DNA of 64,000 bases from Oricola cellulosilytica (GCF_019966575.1 NZ_JAINFK010000002.1:186001-250000), one strand, 5' to 3'. Shown: positions 56,024 to 64,000, counted from the first letter of the stretch. Made by a program: numbers and translations. Notes: generated by a model from the sequence alone, not told the origin.

Positions 56024-56761
56024 TCAGATCATGGCCATTCCGCCATTCACATGGAGCGTTTGTCCGGTCATGTAGGCCGCTTCGTCGCTTGCTAGAAATG
56101 CGACCGATGACGCGACTTCGGGCCCCGTCCCCATGCGTTTCATGGGAATGGCGCTCATGATCGATTCTTTCTGCTTTTCATTGAGTTTCTCGGTCATCGC
56201 GCTTTCTATGAAACCCGGGGCGACGCAGTTGACGGTGACGTTGCGGCTAGCGATCTCCTGGGCAAGGGACTTGGAAAATCCGATCATGCCCGCCTTGGAG
56301 GCGCAATAGTTGGCTTGGCCGGGATTGCCGGTTACGCCAACCACCGATGTTATGTTGATGATGCGGCCGAAGCGGCGACGCATCATCGGATGAGCCAATT
56401 GCCGCGTAAGGCGAAATACCGCGGTCAGATTGACCTCGAGCACCGCGTCCCAATCGTCATCGGACATGCGCACGAAGAGACCGTCTCGGGTGATGCCTGC
56501 ATTGTTAACGAGAATGTCGACGCCTTCCAGCGTGCTTTCGGCCTCTTCTCCAAGTGCCTTGACGGCATCGCGATCCGAAAGATCGGCGGGAAAGACATGG
56601 ACCCGCTCACCGAGTTCCCCGGAAAGCGCATCGAGTTTTTCCCTGCGGGTGCCGTGAAGCCCGACAACGGCGCCCTGGGAATGCAGCACCCGGGCGATCG
56701 CCTCGCCAATCCCTCCTGACGCACCGGTCACCAGCGCCTTGCGGCCATTGAGTTCAAACAT
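56024..56761 (-). CDS. fabG: 3-oxoacyl-[acyl-carrier-protein] reductase
   Basis: A 245-residue SDR that reduces beta-ketoacyl-ACP with NADPH. The nucleotide motif is ALVTGASGGIGEAIARVL, NNAG appears in ILVNNAGITRDGLFVRMSDDD, and the catalytic Y-x3-K is ANYCASKAGMIGFSKS. VNCVAPGFIESAMTEKL is also FabG-like. It lies between fabD and acpP, so it serves type II fatty acid synthesis. Confidence 0.96.
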   Translation of the reverse strand: MFELNGRKALVTGASGGIGEAIARVLHSQGAVVGLHGTRREKLDALSGELGERVHVFPADLSDRDAVKALGEEAESTLEGVDILVNNAGITRDGLFVRMSDDDWDAVLEVNLTAVFRLTRQLAHPMMRRRFGRIINITSVVGVTGNPGQANYCASKAGMIGFSKSLAQEIASRNVTVNCVAPGFIESAMTEKLNEKQKESIMSAIPMKRMGTGPEVASSVAFLASDEAAYMTGQTLHVNGGMAMI

Positions 56762-56820
56762 GATGCTGTCCTTCCGGCTCAGTCTTGTCGGCTGGGATCT
56801 TTGCGCTTGGCCTCGCGCCG

Positions 56821-57768
56821 TCAGGCGTGGGACTGGAGAAACGCTTCTATATCGGCGGGAGTGTTGATGGCAACGCCGGCCAAGGCGCGGTCTATGCGGC
56901 GGGCAAGACCGGTCAAGACCTTGCCGGAGCCAACCTCGGCGACCTCATTCACGCCATTTGCCGAGAACCACTCGATCGTTTCCCGCCACCGGACCTGCCC
57001 GGTCACCTGCTCCACCAGACGCGCCGCGATGTCCTCGGGTTCGCCCACAGTCCCCACCGTGACATTCGCGATCACCGGAACGCGCGGCGGGTTGATGCGG
57101 ACATCGGCCAAGGCTTCACGCATCACGTCCGCGGCCGGCGCCATCATAGCCGAATGAAACGGTGCCGATACCGACAGCAACAATGCACGTTTCGCGCCTT
57201 TCTCGGTCGCGAGTTCGGCGGCGCGCTCGACCGCCGCCTTGCCGCCGGAAATCACCAATTGCCCGCCGCCATTGTCGTTTGCGATCTGACAGACGCCGCC
57301 GGTTTCGCCGGCCGCTGCTTCGCAGACGAAAGAAACCGCGTCATGCTCGAGACCAATGATCGCCGCCATCGCGCCTTTGCCAACGGGGACGGCCGCCTGC
57401 ATGGCATTTCCGCGAATACGAAGGAGCCGAGCGGTGTCCGCGAGCGAAAGCGTGCTTGCCGCACAGTGGGCCGAGTATTCGCCAAGCGAATGACCGGCAA
57501 CATAGGCAACCTTCCGGCCAAGATCGAAGCCCTGGCTTTCCAGAACCCGCACGACCGCCATCGAGACCGCCATCAAGGCCGGCTGTGCGTTGGCGGTCAG
57601 CGTCAACGTTTCTTCCGGGCCGTCCCACATGACCGCGGAGAATTTTTCACCGAGCGCGTCGTCGACCTCTTCGAAAACGGCACGGGCCTCCGGGAAGGCT
57701 TCCGCCAGATCCTTGCCCATGCCGACGGCCTGGCTGCCCTGCCCGGGAAACGTGAATGCTAGCGACAT
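56821..57768 (-). CDS. fabD: Malonyl-CoA:ACP transacylase
   Basis: A 315-residue MCAT. It opens AFTFPGQGSQAVGMGKDL, has the active-site Ser in VAGHSLGEYSAHCAA, and the His region in SAPFHSAMMAPAADVM. The N-terminal extension in frame to 57852 is unsupported, so MSLAFTFPGQ at 57768 is the start. It begins the fab cluster, and the start faces a divergent flavoprotein gene. Confidence 0.95.
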   Translation of the reverse strand: MSLAFTFPGQGSQAVGMGKDLAEAFPEARAVFEEVDDALGEKFSAVMWDGPEETLTLTANAQPALMAVSMAVVRVLESQGFDLGRKVAYVAGHSLGEYSAHCAASTLSLADTARLLRIRGNAMQAAVPVGKGAMAAIIGLEHDAVSFVCEAAAGETGGVCQIANDNGGGQLVISGGKAAVERAAELATEKGAKRALLLSVSAPFHSAMMAPAADVMREALADVRINPPRVPVIANVTVGTVGEPEDIAARLVEQVTGQVRWRETIEWFSANGVNEVAEVGSGKVLTGLARRIDRALAGVAINTPADIEAFLQSHA

Positions 57769-57846
57769 GGAGCGCGCCCCCGCGTTGAAAGTCGCGCCGG
57801 TTTGGGAAATGGCGCTTCGCCTGTCAAGTCCTGACCTGCCGTAAGA

Positions 57847-57874
57847 TTGCAACGCGGCGCGCCCCTTGTATCAT
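57847..57874 (+). promoter_or_regulatory. Possible promoter of flavoprotein dehydrogenase
   Basis: TTGCAA (57847-57852), 16 bases, TATCAT (57869-57874), 29 bases before the TTG start with GGGAGG. On the other strand CTTGAC (57828-57823) could start fabD transcription, but its -10 is poor. Confidence 0.35.
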
Positions 57875-57903
57875 GGCGCGCTTAAGACGGCAGGGAGGCG
57901 GGA

Positions 57904-59553
57904 TTGGGGACATCGTACGATGCGATCGTGGTGGGAGCAGGCCTTGCTGGGCTCGCTGCGGCCGCGGAACTCGGCGACCGTGGCAAGAAGGTGATTGTAC
58001 TCGATCAGGAAGGCGAGAAGTCCTTGGGCGGCCAGGCATTCTGGTCACTTGGCGGCCTTTTCATGGTCGACACCCCGGAGCAACGGCGGATGCGCATCCG
58101 TGACGGTATCGATCTGGCGCGGATCGACTGGATGGGATCGGCGCAGTTCGACCGTGCCGAGGATCACTGGCCGAGGCAGTGGGCGGACGCCTACCTCGAT
58201 TTCGCCGCGGGTGAAATGCGGCCGTGGCTCTCGGACATGGGCATGAAGTGGTTTCCGGTCGTCGGATGGGCTGAGCGAGGCGGCGCGTTCGCGAACGGTC
58301 ACGGCAATTCCGTGCCGCGCTTTCACATTACGTGGGGCACGGGACCCGGCGTTCTCGCACCCTTCATCAGACGGGTGCGAGAACGCGAGGCGGACGGCCT
58401 GATCACCTTCGCATTCCGCCACCGGGTCTCCCGCATAGAACGAGACGGCGGCCGCCCTTCCGGCGTTTCCGGGGAAATCCTCTCCCCTGCAGGAGTCGAG
58501 CGTGGGCAAAAGAGCAATCGCGACCCCATTGGCGAATTCCGGTTCGATTCCGGCAATATTATCGTGACGTCGGGGGGCATCGGCGGAAATTTCGATCTTG
58601 TACGGGGAAAGTGGCCCCGCGAGCGCCTCGGAGAACCACCTTCCCACATGATCGCAGGCGTACCGGATTATGTCGACGGTCGGATGATCGGTATTGCCCG
58701 TGACGCAGGCGCGGCAACGATCAACGAAGACCGGATGTGGCATTACACCGAAGGTGTGAAGAACTGGGATCCGATCTGGCCCAACCACGGCATCCGCATT
58801 CTACCCGGGCCGTCTTCCCTATGGTTCGACGCCCTCGGTAACAGGCTGCCGGCGCCCTGCCTGCCCGGATTCGACACGCTGTCGACCCTCAAGCACCTTC
58901 GCACCACCGGTTACGACCACTCCTGGTTCATCCTGACGCAAAAGACGATCGAAAAGGAGTTCGCGCTTTCCGGTTCGGAACAGAACCCGGACTTTACCTC
59001 CGGCAGGTGGAGGGAAGTTCTGAAATCACGGCTCGGCAAGGGAGCCACGGCCGCAGTCGAGGCTTTCAAGCAGCACGGCGAGGATTTCATTGTACGCAAT
59101 GACTTGGACGCACTTGTCGAGGGCATGAATCACCTGACCGGAGGAAACGAGCTCGACGCCGGAAAGATACGCGCCCAGATCGAAGCCCGTGATGCGCAAA
59201 TCCGCAATCCTTTCTCTAAGGATGCCCAGATCATGGCGATCCACGCGGCGCGAAATTATCTCGGCGACAAACTGATCCGCACGGCGAAACCGCACCGGTT
59301 TCTCGATCCCGCAAATGGGCCCCTTATTGCCGTTCGGCTCCACATCATCACCCGGAAGACGCTTGGCGGCCTGCACACCAATCTCTCATCGCAGGTGCTC
59401 GATGCGAAAGGCGAACCGGTGCCGGGCCTCTACGCGGCGGGCGAAGCGGCCGGCTTCGGCGGCGGCGGGTATCACGGGTACAACGCGCTGGAAGGAACGT
59501 TTCTTGGGGGTTGCATCTTTTCAGGCAGGGCTGCCGGGCGGGCGGCCGCCTGA
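57904..59553 (+). CDS. FAD-binding dehydrogenase (3-ketosteroid-dehydrogenase-like group)
   Basis: A 549-residue flavoprotein. The dinucleotide fold is AIVVGAGLAGLAAAAELGDRG, followed by LGGQAFWSLGGLFM, a motif of the FAD-binding fumarate reductase / ketosteroid dehydrogenase family. The C-terminus closes the FAD site (GLYAAGEAAGFGGGGYHG, EGTFLGGCIFSGRAAG). TTG start at 57904 has GGGAGG five bases before it. The substrate is unknown; family names such as KsdD are not evidence of steroid metabolism here. It is divergent from fabD. Confidence 0.82.
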   Translation: MGTSYDAIVVGAGLAGLAAAAELGDRGKKVIVLDQEGEKSLGGQAFWSLGGLFMVDTPEQRRMRIRDGIDLARIDWMGSAQFDRAEDHWPRQWADAYLDFAAGEMRPWLSDMGMKWFPVVGWAERGGAFANGHGNSVPRFHITWGTGPGVLAPFIRRVREREADGLITFAFRHRVSRIERDGGRPSGVSGEILSPAGVERGQKSNRDPIGEFRFDSGNIIVTSGGIGGNFDLVRGKWPRERLGEPPSHMIAGVPDYVDGRMIGIARDAGAATINEDRMWHYTEGVKNWDPIWPNHGIRILPGPSSLWFDALGNRLPAPCLPGFDTLSTLKHLRTTGYDHSWFILTQKTIEKEFALSGSEQNPDFTSGRWREVLKSRLGKGATAAVEAFKQHGEDFIVRNDLDALVEGMNHLTGGNELDAGKIRAQIEARDAQIRNPFSKDAQIMAIHAARNYLGDKLIRTAKPHRFLDPANGPLIAVRLHIITRKTLGGLHTNLSSQVLDAKGEPVPGLYAAGEAAGFGGGGYHGYNALEGTFLGGCIFSGRAAGRAAA

Positions 59554-59687
59554 ACAGTAGGGGCAAACCGTCCGGCCTTCCGAAAATATTTTCTCCGGCA
59601 CGACTCGGCGACGCTTGAAAAATTCTCGGCGCAGACCGACCTGTCATTTCGCACAGCCCCGCATGGTGGCTGGACCGAGTATCGATC

Positions 59688-59981
59688 ATGTCGCATCCAG
59701 CGGCCCCTCAACTCCACTCCCCCTCCCCGCCCGACATCCGTCCGGAAAAAGTCCCCCTCAGTTTCCACGTCGTAATCGGCATAGGCGGGTTGTTCCTGTT
59801 CCTAGCGAGTCAGATCTGTATCGTCGCGGTTGCGGCGGTATGGGCAATCGGCGGTTATCTACATCTTGCGCTGACCGGCTTCCTGGTTCTGATCGCGATC
59901 CTTGGTGCACCGGCCCTTTACCTGTGCTGGAAGGTTCTCGTGATGACCATCTCGGCCGAACGCGACCCCGAGAACAACTGA
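59688..59981 (+). CDS. Small two-helix membrane protein next to a CaCA antiporter
   Basis: A 97-residue protein with a proline-rich N-terminus and two hydrophobic segments (about residues 28-50 VVIGIGGLFLFLASQICIVAV and 60-85 LALTGFLVLIAILGAPALYL). No family is recognised. ATG 59688 is preceded by TCGATC, with no clear Shine-Dalgarno. It ends 13 bases before the CaCA gene, so it is probably co-expressed and could be an auxiliary subunit, but that is inference. Confidence 0.6.
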   Translation: MSHPAAPQLHSPSPPDIRPEKVPLSFHVVIGIGGLFLFLASQICIVAVAAVWAIGGYLHLALTGFLVLIAILGAPALYLCWKVLVMTISAERDPENN

Positions 59982-59994
59982 GCCGGAGCAAAAG

Positions 59995-60927
59995 ATGCTG
60001 TCTGATATTATCCTGGTGGCTACCGGGCTCGTCGCTCTTTTCGCAGGCGGCGAATGGCTGGTACGCGGTGCTGTGGCGCTGGCATCGCGCATGGGAATGC
60101 CGACCCTCTTGATCTCTCTGACCGTCGTGGGGTTCGGCACGTCGATGCCCGAACTGCTTGTTTCCCTGCGGGCCGCCATGGAAGGCCGGGCCGATATCGC
60201 GCTTGGAAACGTGGTTGGCTCCAATATCGCGAACATCCTGCTCATCATCGCGGTCTCGGCGATGGTTTCGCCGATGGTGCGATGGGACGGCGCGGTGAAA
60301 CGGGATGCAATCGTGATGGTCGCCGCGGGCCTCGCCACTCTGGCTCTGGTGCAGTCCGATGTCATTGGCGCGACCGCCGGGGTTGCGCTGCTCGCGGTCC
60401 TGGCCGCCTATGTCGGCTACGCCTACTGGGCCGATCGGAAAGCGGGACAAGCGCTGCAGTTCCACCCTTTCCCCGAAATCAGCCGTCGGAAGACAGTATT
60501 TTGCATCCTCGCGGGCTTCATATTCCTTTTTGCCGGCGCCGAGGCACTGGTGAACGGCGCCGTCGGCATCGCTCGGACCTTTGGCATATCTGAAGCCGTG
60601 ATCGGCCTGACGATCGTCGCCGTCGGCACGAGCCTTCCCGAACTTGCAACCTCGGTGATCGCCGCGGTCCGGCGCCACTCCGACATCGCCATCGGCAATA
60701 TTGTCGGGTCCAACATTTTCAACATTTTCGGCATTCTCGGCATAACCGCCGTCGTCGCGCCCGTCAGCGCAAGCAACAACTTTCGCGAATTCGACGCGCC
60801 GGTGATGTTGGTGGTCAGCGTGATGTTCGCCATGCTCCTGTCGTTCGGCAGGTCCATCGGACGGATTGTGGGTCTCCTGTTCCTCGGTGCCTACGGCGCC
60901 TATCTGGTGATGCTGTTCGCCAGCTGA
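59995..60927 (+). CDS. Calcium/sodium antiporter (CaCA superfamily), second copy
   Basis: A 310-residue exchanger with ten helices and both alpha repeats: VVGFGTSMPELLVSLRAAM with GNVVGSNIANILLIIA, and VAVGTSLPELATSVIAAV with GNIVGSNIFNIFGILG. It has GGAG seven bases before ATG 59995. It is a paralog of the gene at 31120, differing mainly in the cytosolic loop between halves. It may handle a different ion or expression condition. It follows a small membrane protein by 13 bases. Confidence 0.9.
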   Translation: MLSDIILVATGLVALFAGGEWLVRGAVALASRMGMPTLLISLTVVGFGTSMPELLVSLRAAMEGRADIALGNVVGSNIANILLIIAVSAMVSPMVRWDGAVKRDAIVMVAAGLATLALVQSDVIGATAGVALLAVLAAYVGYAYWADRKAGQALQFHPFPEISRRKTVFCILAGFIFLFAGAEALVNGAVGIARTFGISEAVIGLTIVAVGTSLPELATSVIAAVRRHSDIAIGNIVGSNIFNIFGILGITAVVAPVSASNNFREFDAPVMLVVSVMFAMLLSFGRSIGRIVGLLFLGAYGAYLVMLFAS

Positions 60928-60936
60928 CGGGGAAGG

Positions 60937-60965
60937 CTTGCGGACAAAGCGGAAATCTGTATAAG
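60937..60965 (+). promoter_or_regulatory. Predicted promoter of the rpsF operon
   Basis: CTTGCG (60937-60942), 17-base spacer, TATAAG (60960-60965), fitting the alphaproteobacterial sigma-70 pattern. It gives a leader of nearly 200 bases before the rpsF ATG at 61169. That is unusually long and holds an ORF and a hairpin. Confidence 0.6.
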
Positions 60966-61009
60966 CACGCCCACTGCCGGTCAGCTGGGGGCTGAACGGA
61001 GGAATGGCT

Positions 61010-61144
61010 ATGGCCATTGTCAGGTCTCATTCGACTTGCGCCTCCGGTGTCTCCGCTCTCGACCCGTCAAGTTCGAAGCGCCTTTCTCTCCCTCTTCCGG
61101 AGGTTCGGGACTGTCGCAGAGGCTTAGCCGCTGAGCGGCAGTGA
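61010..61144 (+). CDS. Candidate 44-codon leader ORF upstream of rpsF
   Basis: An ORF beginning MAIVRSHSTC and ending LAAERQ, with GGAGG (60998-61002) seven bases before the ATG at 61010. It ends 24 bases before rpsF. It is rich in Ser, Leu and Arg with no membrane segment. Codons near its end overlap the hairpin at 61127-61139, so translation of this ORF could melt the hairpin. It may be a regulatory uORF, a real small protein, or a chance frame; there is no similarity evidence. Confidence 0.35.
   Translation: MAIVRSHSTCASGVSALDPSSSKRLSLPLPEVRDCRRGLAAERQ
61127..61139 (+). promoter_or_regulatory. CCG-containing hairpin in the rpsF leader
   Basis: GCCGC (61127-61131), loop TGA, GCGGC (61135-61139), 29 bases before rpsF. 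Known S6:S18 leader RNAs contain a stem with a CCG motif bound by the S6-S18 pair to repress translation. This hairpin contains CCG, but I cannot confirm the rest of the motif by eye. Confidence 0.4.
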
Positions 61145-61168
61145 ACAGAGAACGAAAGGCAAGAATCA

Positions 61169-61594
61169 ATGGCTTATTACGAGCACGTGCTGCTTGCGCG
61201 TCAGGACATCTCGTCCCAGCAGGCAGAAGAGCTTGTCACTCACTTCAAGGGCGTCCTCGAAGAGCGTGGCGGCAAGGTCGAAAAGGTGGAAAGCTGGGGT
61301 ATCAAGTCACTTCAGTACCGCATCAACAAGAACCGCAAGGCGCATTTCGCCCTGCTGAACATCGATGCGCCGGCGGACGCCGTGCAGGAGATGGAACGCC
61401 AGATGCGAATTCACGAAGACGTCCTGCGTTACATGACCATCCGCGTCGACGAACTGGAAGAGGGTCCGTCCGCAATGATGCGTCGCAACGACCGAGACGA
61501 CCGTCCGCGCCGGGGTGATCGCGAAGATCGCCCGCGCCGTGATCACGATCGTCCGCGCCGCGACCGTGACGAGAACCGCGAAGGAGACAAGTAA
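61169..61594 (+). CDS. rpsF: 30S ribosomal protein S6
   Basis: A 141-residue S6. It begins [21 protein letters not shown], has [22 protein letters not shown], and [23 protein letters not shown]. It has a C-terminal tail of about 35 residues made of alternating Arg/Asp ([24 protein letters not shown]), coded by near-repeats of the DNA. Long tails on S6 are known in several alphaproteobacteria. It shares one base with rpsR (TAATG). It is expected to bind S18 and helix 22/23 of 16S rRNA. Confidence 0.97.
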   Translation: MAYYEHVLLARQDISSQQAEELVTHFKGVLEERGGKVEKVESWGIKSLQYRINKNRKAHFALLNIDAPADAVQEMERQMRIHEDVLRYMTIRVDELEEGPSAMMRRNDRDDRPRRGDREDRPRRDHDRPRRDRDENREGDK

Positions 61595-61842
61595 TGGTCG
61601 ACATCAACCAGATTCCGACGCGCCGTCCGTTCCATCGCCGCCGCAAGACCTGCCCCTTCTCCGGGGCCAATGCTCCGGCGATCGATTACAAGGACATCCG
61701 TCTTCTGCAGCGCTACATTTCCGAGCGCGGCAAGATCGTTCCGTCCCGCATCACTGCAGTAAGCCAGAAGAAGCAGCGCGAGCTTGCAAAAGCCATCAAG
61801 CGCGCGCGTTTCCTGGGCCTGCTGCCCTACGTTGTAAAATAA
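61594..61842 (+). CDS. rpsR: 30S ribosomal protein S18
   Basis: An 82-residue S18. It has [47 protein letters not shown], and [24 protein letters not shown]. Its ATG overlaps the rpsF stop. A GC-rich hairpin lies 7 bases after its stop. The partner S6 is encoded directly upstream. Confidence 0.98.
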   Translation: MVDINQIPTRRPFHRRRKTCPFSGANAPAIDYKDIRLLQRYISERGKIVPSRITAVSQKKQRELAKAIKRARFLGLLPYVVK

Positions 61843-61848
61843 TCGGCT

Positions 61849-61873
61849 TGGCCGGGGCGGCATTCCCGCCCCG
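61849..61873 (+). terminator. Strong GC hairpin after rpsR, possibly an attenuator
   Basis: GCCGGGGCGG (61849-61858), loop CATTC, CCGCCCCGGC (61864-61873), a perfect 10-bp stem without a following T-run. It lies within the operon ahead of DUF2232 and rplI, so it probably gives RNA stability or partial stop rather than a full end. Confidence 0.5.
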
Positions 61874-61985
61874 GCTGGCATCTCGGCAGCCGCGTCGGGC
61901 GCGGAGTGCCTTCAATACGAAAATTCCGAGTTGGGGCGCCGGACATCGTGCCTCTAACTGCTGAAGCAGCAGGACAGCGAGAGAA

Positions 61986-62969
61986 ATGGCATCCAGACTG
62001 ACACCAGAAACAGGCGGAAGGGGCGCGCTCGCCGGGGCGGCCACGGCGTTGCTGTGTCTCGGCTTGTCCAGCGGAACGCCGCTTGCCGCGCTGCTCTACT
62101 TCATTTCGCCCGTGCCGCTGATGATCGCCGGACTTGGCTTCGGCCTGAACGCTGCCCTCGTCGGCGCAACCGTCGCAATCGTCGCGACGCTCCTGACCGC
62201 AGGCGGCACTGTTGCGACGCTTGTCGCGCTCTCCATCGCAGTGCCGGCCTGCGCCAGCGCCTTCTGGCTGAATCTCGCCCGGCCTGCCGAGGAAATCGGA
62301 GGCCCGCGGGGCAAGATCGCTTGGTATCCACTGGCTGACGTTCTCCTGGCCGTCTCCCTTCTCACCGGCCTAGCGTATGTCGTTCTCGGCTTTATGGTCG
62401 GGTTCGGACCGGAGATGGCGGCGGAACTCGCAGACGAGCTCATCAACCGTTTCAAGCAGGCGAATCCTGAGGTGGCGTTCACCCCGGAAGGCGTCACGAG
62501 CCTTCAGAACTTCATCGAGGCCGCCATTCCGGTGGCTCAGCCCTTCATGTGGATGTTGACGCTGACCGCCTCGATCTATCTTGCGCTCGCGGTCGCCCGC
62601 CGTTCCGGCCTGACGAGGCGTCCGAAGGACGACTGGCCAGTGGCGTTGCGCATGCCACGCACGGCCACATTCGCTTTCCTTGCAGCCATCCTTGTAAGTT
62701 TCGCGCCGGGAGGCATAGGACACGCCGCAAGCAGCTTCGCCGGGGCGTTGGCAGCCGGATTTACGCTCGCAGGTTTCGCGATGCTGCATCAGCGCACGCG
62801 CGGCACCGCCGGACGCACGGCGATCCTCGTTCTCGCGTATGTCGGCGTCGCCTTTATCGCCTTCGTCGCGGTGTTCTTTTTCATCGCCGGAATATTCGGG
62901 ACCGGCCGTCATGTCCCGCTGTCGCCGGGCTCGCCTCAATCATCTTCATCCGCATCAAACATCGACTGA
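61986..62969 (+). CDS. DUF2232 domain-containing membrane protein
   Basis: A 327-residue protein with about eight helices (GALAGAATALLCLGLSSGTPLA, ALLYFISPVPLMIAGLGFGL, TLVALSIAVPACASAFWLN and others). The helix layout and the position between rpsR and rplI match DUF2232 proteins of alphaproteobacteria. ATG 61986 is used. The role is unknown; related YybS-type proteins lie next to rplI in firmicutes. It is 12 bases before rplI, so it is probably co-transcribed with it. Confidence 0.78.
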   Translation: MASRLTPETGGRGALAGAATALLCLGLSSGTPLAALLYFISPVPLMIAGLGFGLNAALVGATVAIVATLLTAGGTVATLVALSIAVPACASAFWLNLARPAEEIGGPRGKIAWYPLADVLLAVSLLTGLAYVVLGFMVGFGPEMAAELADELINRFKQANPEVAFTPEGVTSLQNFIEAAIPVAQPFMWMLTLTASIYLALAVARRSGLTRRPKDDWPVALRMPRTATFAFLAAILVSFAPGGIGHAASSFAGALAAGFTLAGFAMLHQRTRGTAGRTAILVLAYVGVAFIAFVAVFFFIAGIFGTGRHVPLSPGSPQSSSSASNID

Positions 62970-62981
62970 AAGGAACCCGAC

Positions 62982-63599
62982 ATGCAAGTCATTCTACTCG
63001 AGCGCATCGCCCGCCTTGGTCAGATTGGCGACGAAGTTGCCGTCAAGGACGGCTTCGCGCGCAACTACCTGCTGCCCACTGGCCGTGCGCTTCGCGCTAA
63101 CGCCGCCAACCGTACGCGTTTCGAGGCGGAACGCGCCCAGATCGAAGCCCGCAACGCCGAGCGCAAGTCGGCAGCTTCCGAGATCGCCGAGCGCCTCAAC
63201 GGAAAGACCATTGTCGTGGTGCGCTCCGCCGGCGAGACCGGCCAGCTCTACGGATCAGTGTCCACTCGTGATATCGCCGACATTCTCACCGGCGAGGGGT
63301 TCGATGTTTCGCGCAACCAAGTCGACCTAAAAAATCCGATCAAGGCAATCGGCCTGCATGAAATCGAAATCGTGCTGCATCCGGAAGTCGAAACCAAAAT
63401 CACATTGAACGTCGCTCGTTCATCAGACGAAGCCGAACGTCAGGCTGCCGGCGAGGATTTGAGCTCCGCCGAGGCAATCTATGGTGTCGACGAAGACGCA
63501 CAGTTGCAGACCTACGATCCGGAAGCCGAGGAGTTCTTCGAGGAAGGCGCCTCCGGCCCCGAAAAAGCAGACGACGAGGAGGCTGAAGAGCAGGCCTGA
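62982..63599 (+). CDS. rplI: 50S ribosomal protein L9
   Basis: A 205-residue L9. The N-terminal rRNA-binding domain has [35 protein letters not shown], then the connecting helix [21 protein letters not shown]. The C-terminal domain is [14 protein letters not shown] through [18 protein letters not shown] tail of about 50 acidic residues follows ([32 protein letters not shown]). Such acidic L9 tails are common in alphaproteobacteria. A terminator lies 30 bases downstream. Confidence 0.97.
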   Translation: MQVILLERIARLGQIGDEVAVKDGFARNYLLPTGRALRANAANRTRFEAERAQIEARNAERKSAASEIAERLNGKTIVVVRSAGETGQLYGSVSTRDIADILTGEGFDVSRNQVDLKNPIKAIGLHEIEIVLHPEVETKITLNVARSSDEAERQAAGEDLSSAEAIYGVDEDAQLQTYDPEAEEFFEEGASGPEKADDEEAEEQA

Positions 63600-63628
63600 C
63601 GCGACGCTCATTCAGTTCCCGCTAAACC

Positions 63629-63660
63629 ACGGCTCCGGATCGTTTCCGGAGCCGTCTTGA
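63629..63660 (+). terminator. Terminator-like hairpin after rplI
   Basis: ACGGCTCCGGA (63629-63639), loop TCGTT, TCCGGAGCCGT (63645-63655), then CTTGACTCTT. The 11-bp stem is perfect and the T-run is weak. It closes the rpsF-rpsR-DUF2232-rplI operon. Confidence 0.7.
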
Positions 63661-63711
63661 CTCTTCGGCCCAAAGTTTTATCCAATTGTATCAGACTGTT
63701 GGACGAAACCG

Positions 63712-64000
63712 ATGCCTTCGACAGTGCTTACGATACTGAATCGCTACCTGGACGATCAGGATATCCAGGGCCGACTCTCCGTGACATATCCGGACGGGAA
63801 AACCCGTTCTTATGGAAAGGGCAATGGCGAAAGTGTCCACGTCGAGGTCACGTCATGGCCCGTTCTCTGGCGAATTGCGCTGTCTCCCGACCCAGGGGTT
63901 GCTGAAGCCTATATGGATGGCGAGCTGATCTTTCGGGACGGCGATCCGGCGACCCTGCTGAAACTGATCTATACCGCCAGACCCCCGCAACCCGGCTTCC
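63712..64000 (+). CDS. Cyclopropane-fatty-acyl-phospholipid synthase-like protein, N-terminus (cut by window end)
   Basis: An open frame from ATG 63712 to the window end, 96 residues. The visible part has LTILNRYLDDQDIQGRLSV, DGKTRSYGKGN, and GVAEAYMDGELIFRDGD followed by PATLLKLIYTARP, matching the N-terminal domain before the SAM-binding fold in CFA-type methyltransferases. The catalytic domain lies beyond the window. No ATG nearer the hairpin at 63629 is in frame. The family call rests on this N-terminal pattern only. Confidence 0.65.
   Translation, partial: MPSTVLTILNRYLDDQDIQGRLSVTYPDGKTRSYGKGNGESVHVEVTSWPVLWRIALSPDPGVAEAYMDGELIFRDGDPATLLKLIYTARPPQPGF

Noticed and set aside
56785-57762. 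325-codon plus-strand frame over fabD
   Set aside because: It is antisense to fabD, whose active-site motifs are present; no ribosome site of note.

Overview
The window is GC-rich alphaproteobacterial chromosome, most likely from a member of the Hyphomicrobiales (Rhizobiales). The evidence is gene content and order: lptF-lptG-lptD-surA-pdxA-rsmA; fabD-fabG-acpP-fabF-mltG-yicC-gmk; uvrC-pgsA-moaD-moaE; rpsF-rpsR-DUF2232-rplI; hda beside ppk/ppx; an ArsR-methyltransferase fusion upstream of metF; an Omp25/Omp31-type porin-like protein; and CTTG-N17-CTATAT-like promoters. No plasmid, phage, transposon, CRISPR, rRNA or tRNA signature was seen. No gap without a gene exceeds 300 bases.

Layout. 1-3.2 kb: two peptidoglycan hydrolases (a GH25 lysozyme cut by the window edge and an MltB-type transglycosylase), then a copper-delivery set (DUF2946-like protein, PCuAC chaperone, SCO1/SenC). 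3.2-8.2 kb: MFS transporter, ornithine decarboxylase-type enzyme, amidase, a 28-residue membrane microprotein and an FMN azoreductase. 8.2-12.7 kb: metF with its ArsR-methyltransferase regulator and a perfect 16-bp palindrome in their promoter, DUF2293, an unknown secreted protein and pyroglutamyl peptidase. 12.7-25.3 kb: aspS, MFS, RNase D, ppk-ppx, CDP-alcohol phosphatidyltransferase-PerM-Hda, and purM-purN. 25.3-37.6 kb: molybdopterin oxidoreductase, RlmJ, an unknown secreted protein, RNase T2 lipoprotein, GST, outer-membrane barrel, CaCA antiporter, SDR, uvrC-pgsA-moaD-moaE, hemolysin III and ndk. 37.8-43 kb: an ABC-F ATPase, then pepA-holC-methyltransferase-membrane protein.

43-64 kb is mainly envelope, lipid and translation genes. 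The LPS-export set (lptF, lptG, lptD, surA) runs into pdxA and rsmA with overlapping starts. On the other strand lies fabD-fabG-acpP-fabF-mltG-yicC-gmk, with queF downstream. Then come a flavoprotein dehydrogenase, a small membrane protein paired with a second CaCA antiporter, the S6/S18/DUF2232/L9 cluster with a long leader, and the N-terminus of a cyclopropane-fatty-acid-synthase-type protein cut by the window end.

Most of the window is conserved housekeeping DNA, and no complete unknown multi-gene system is evident. The best leads for new biology are regulatory or small: the metF operator and its fused regulator; a 44-codon leader ORF with a good Shine-Dalgarno ahead of rpsF; the 28-residue microprotein; the CRP-like palindrome between the outer-membrane protein and the antiporter; and the small membrane protein next to the second CaCA exchanger.
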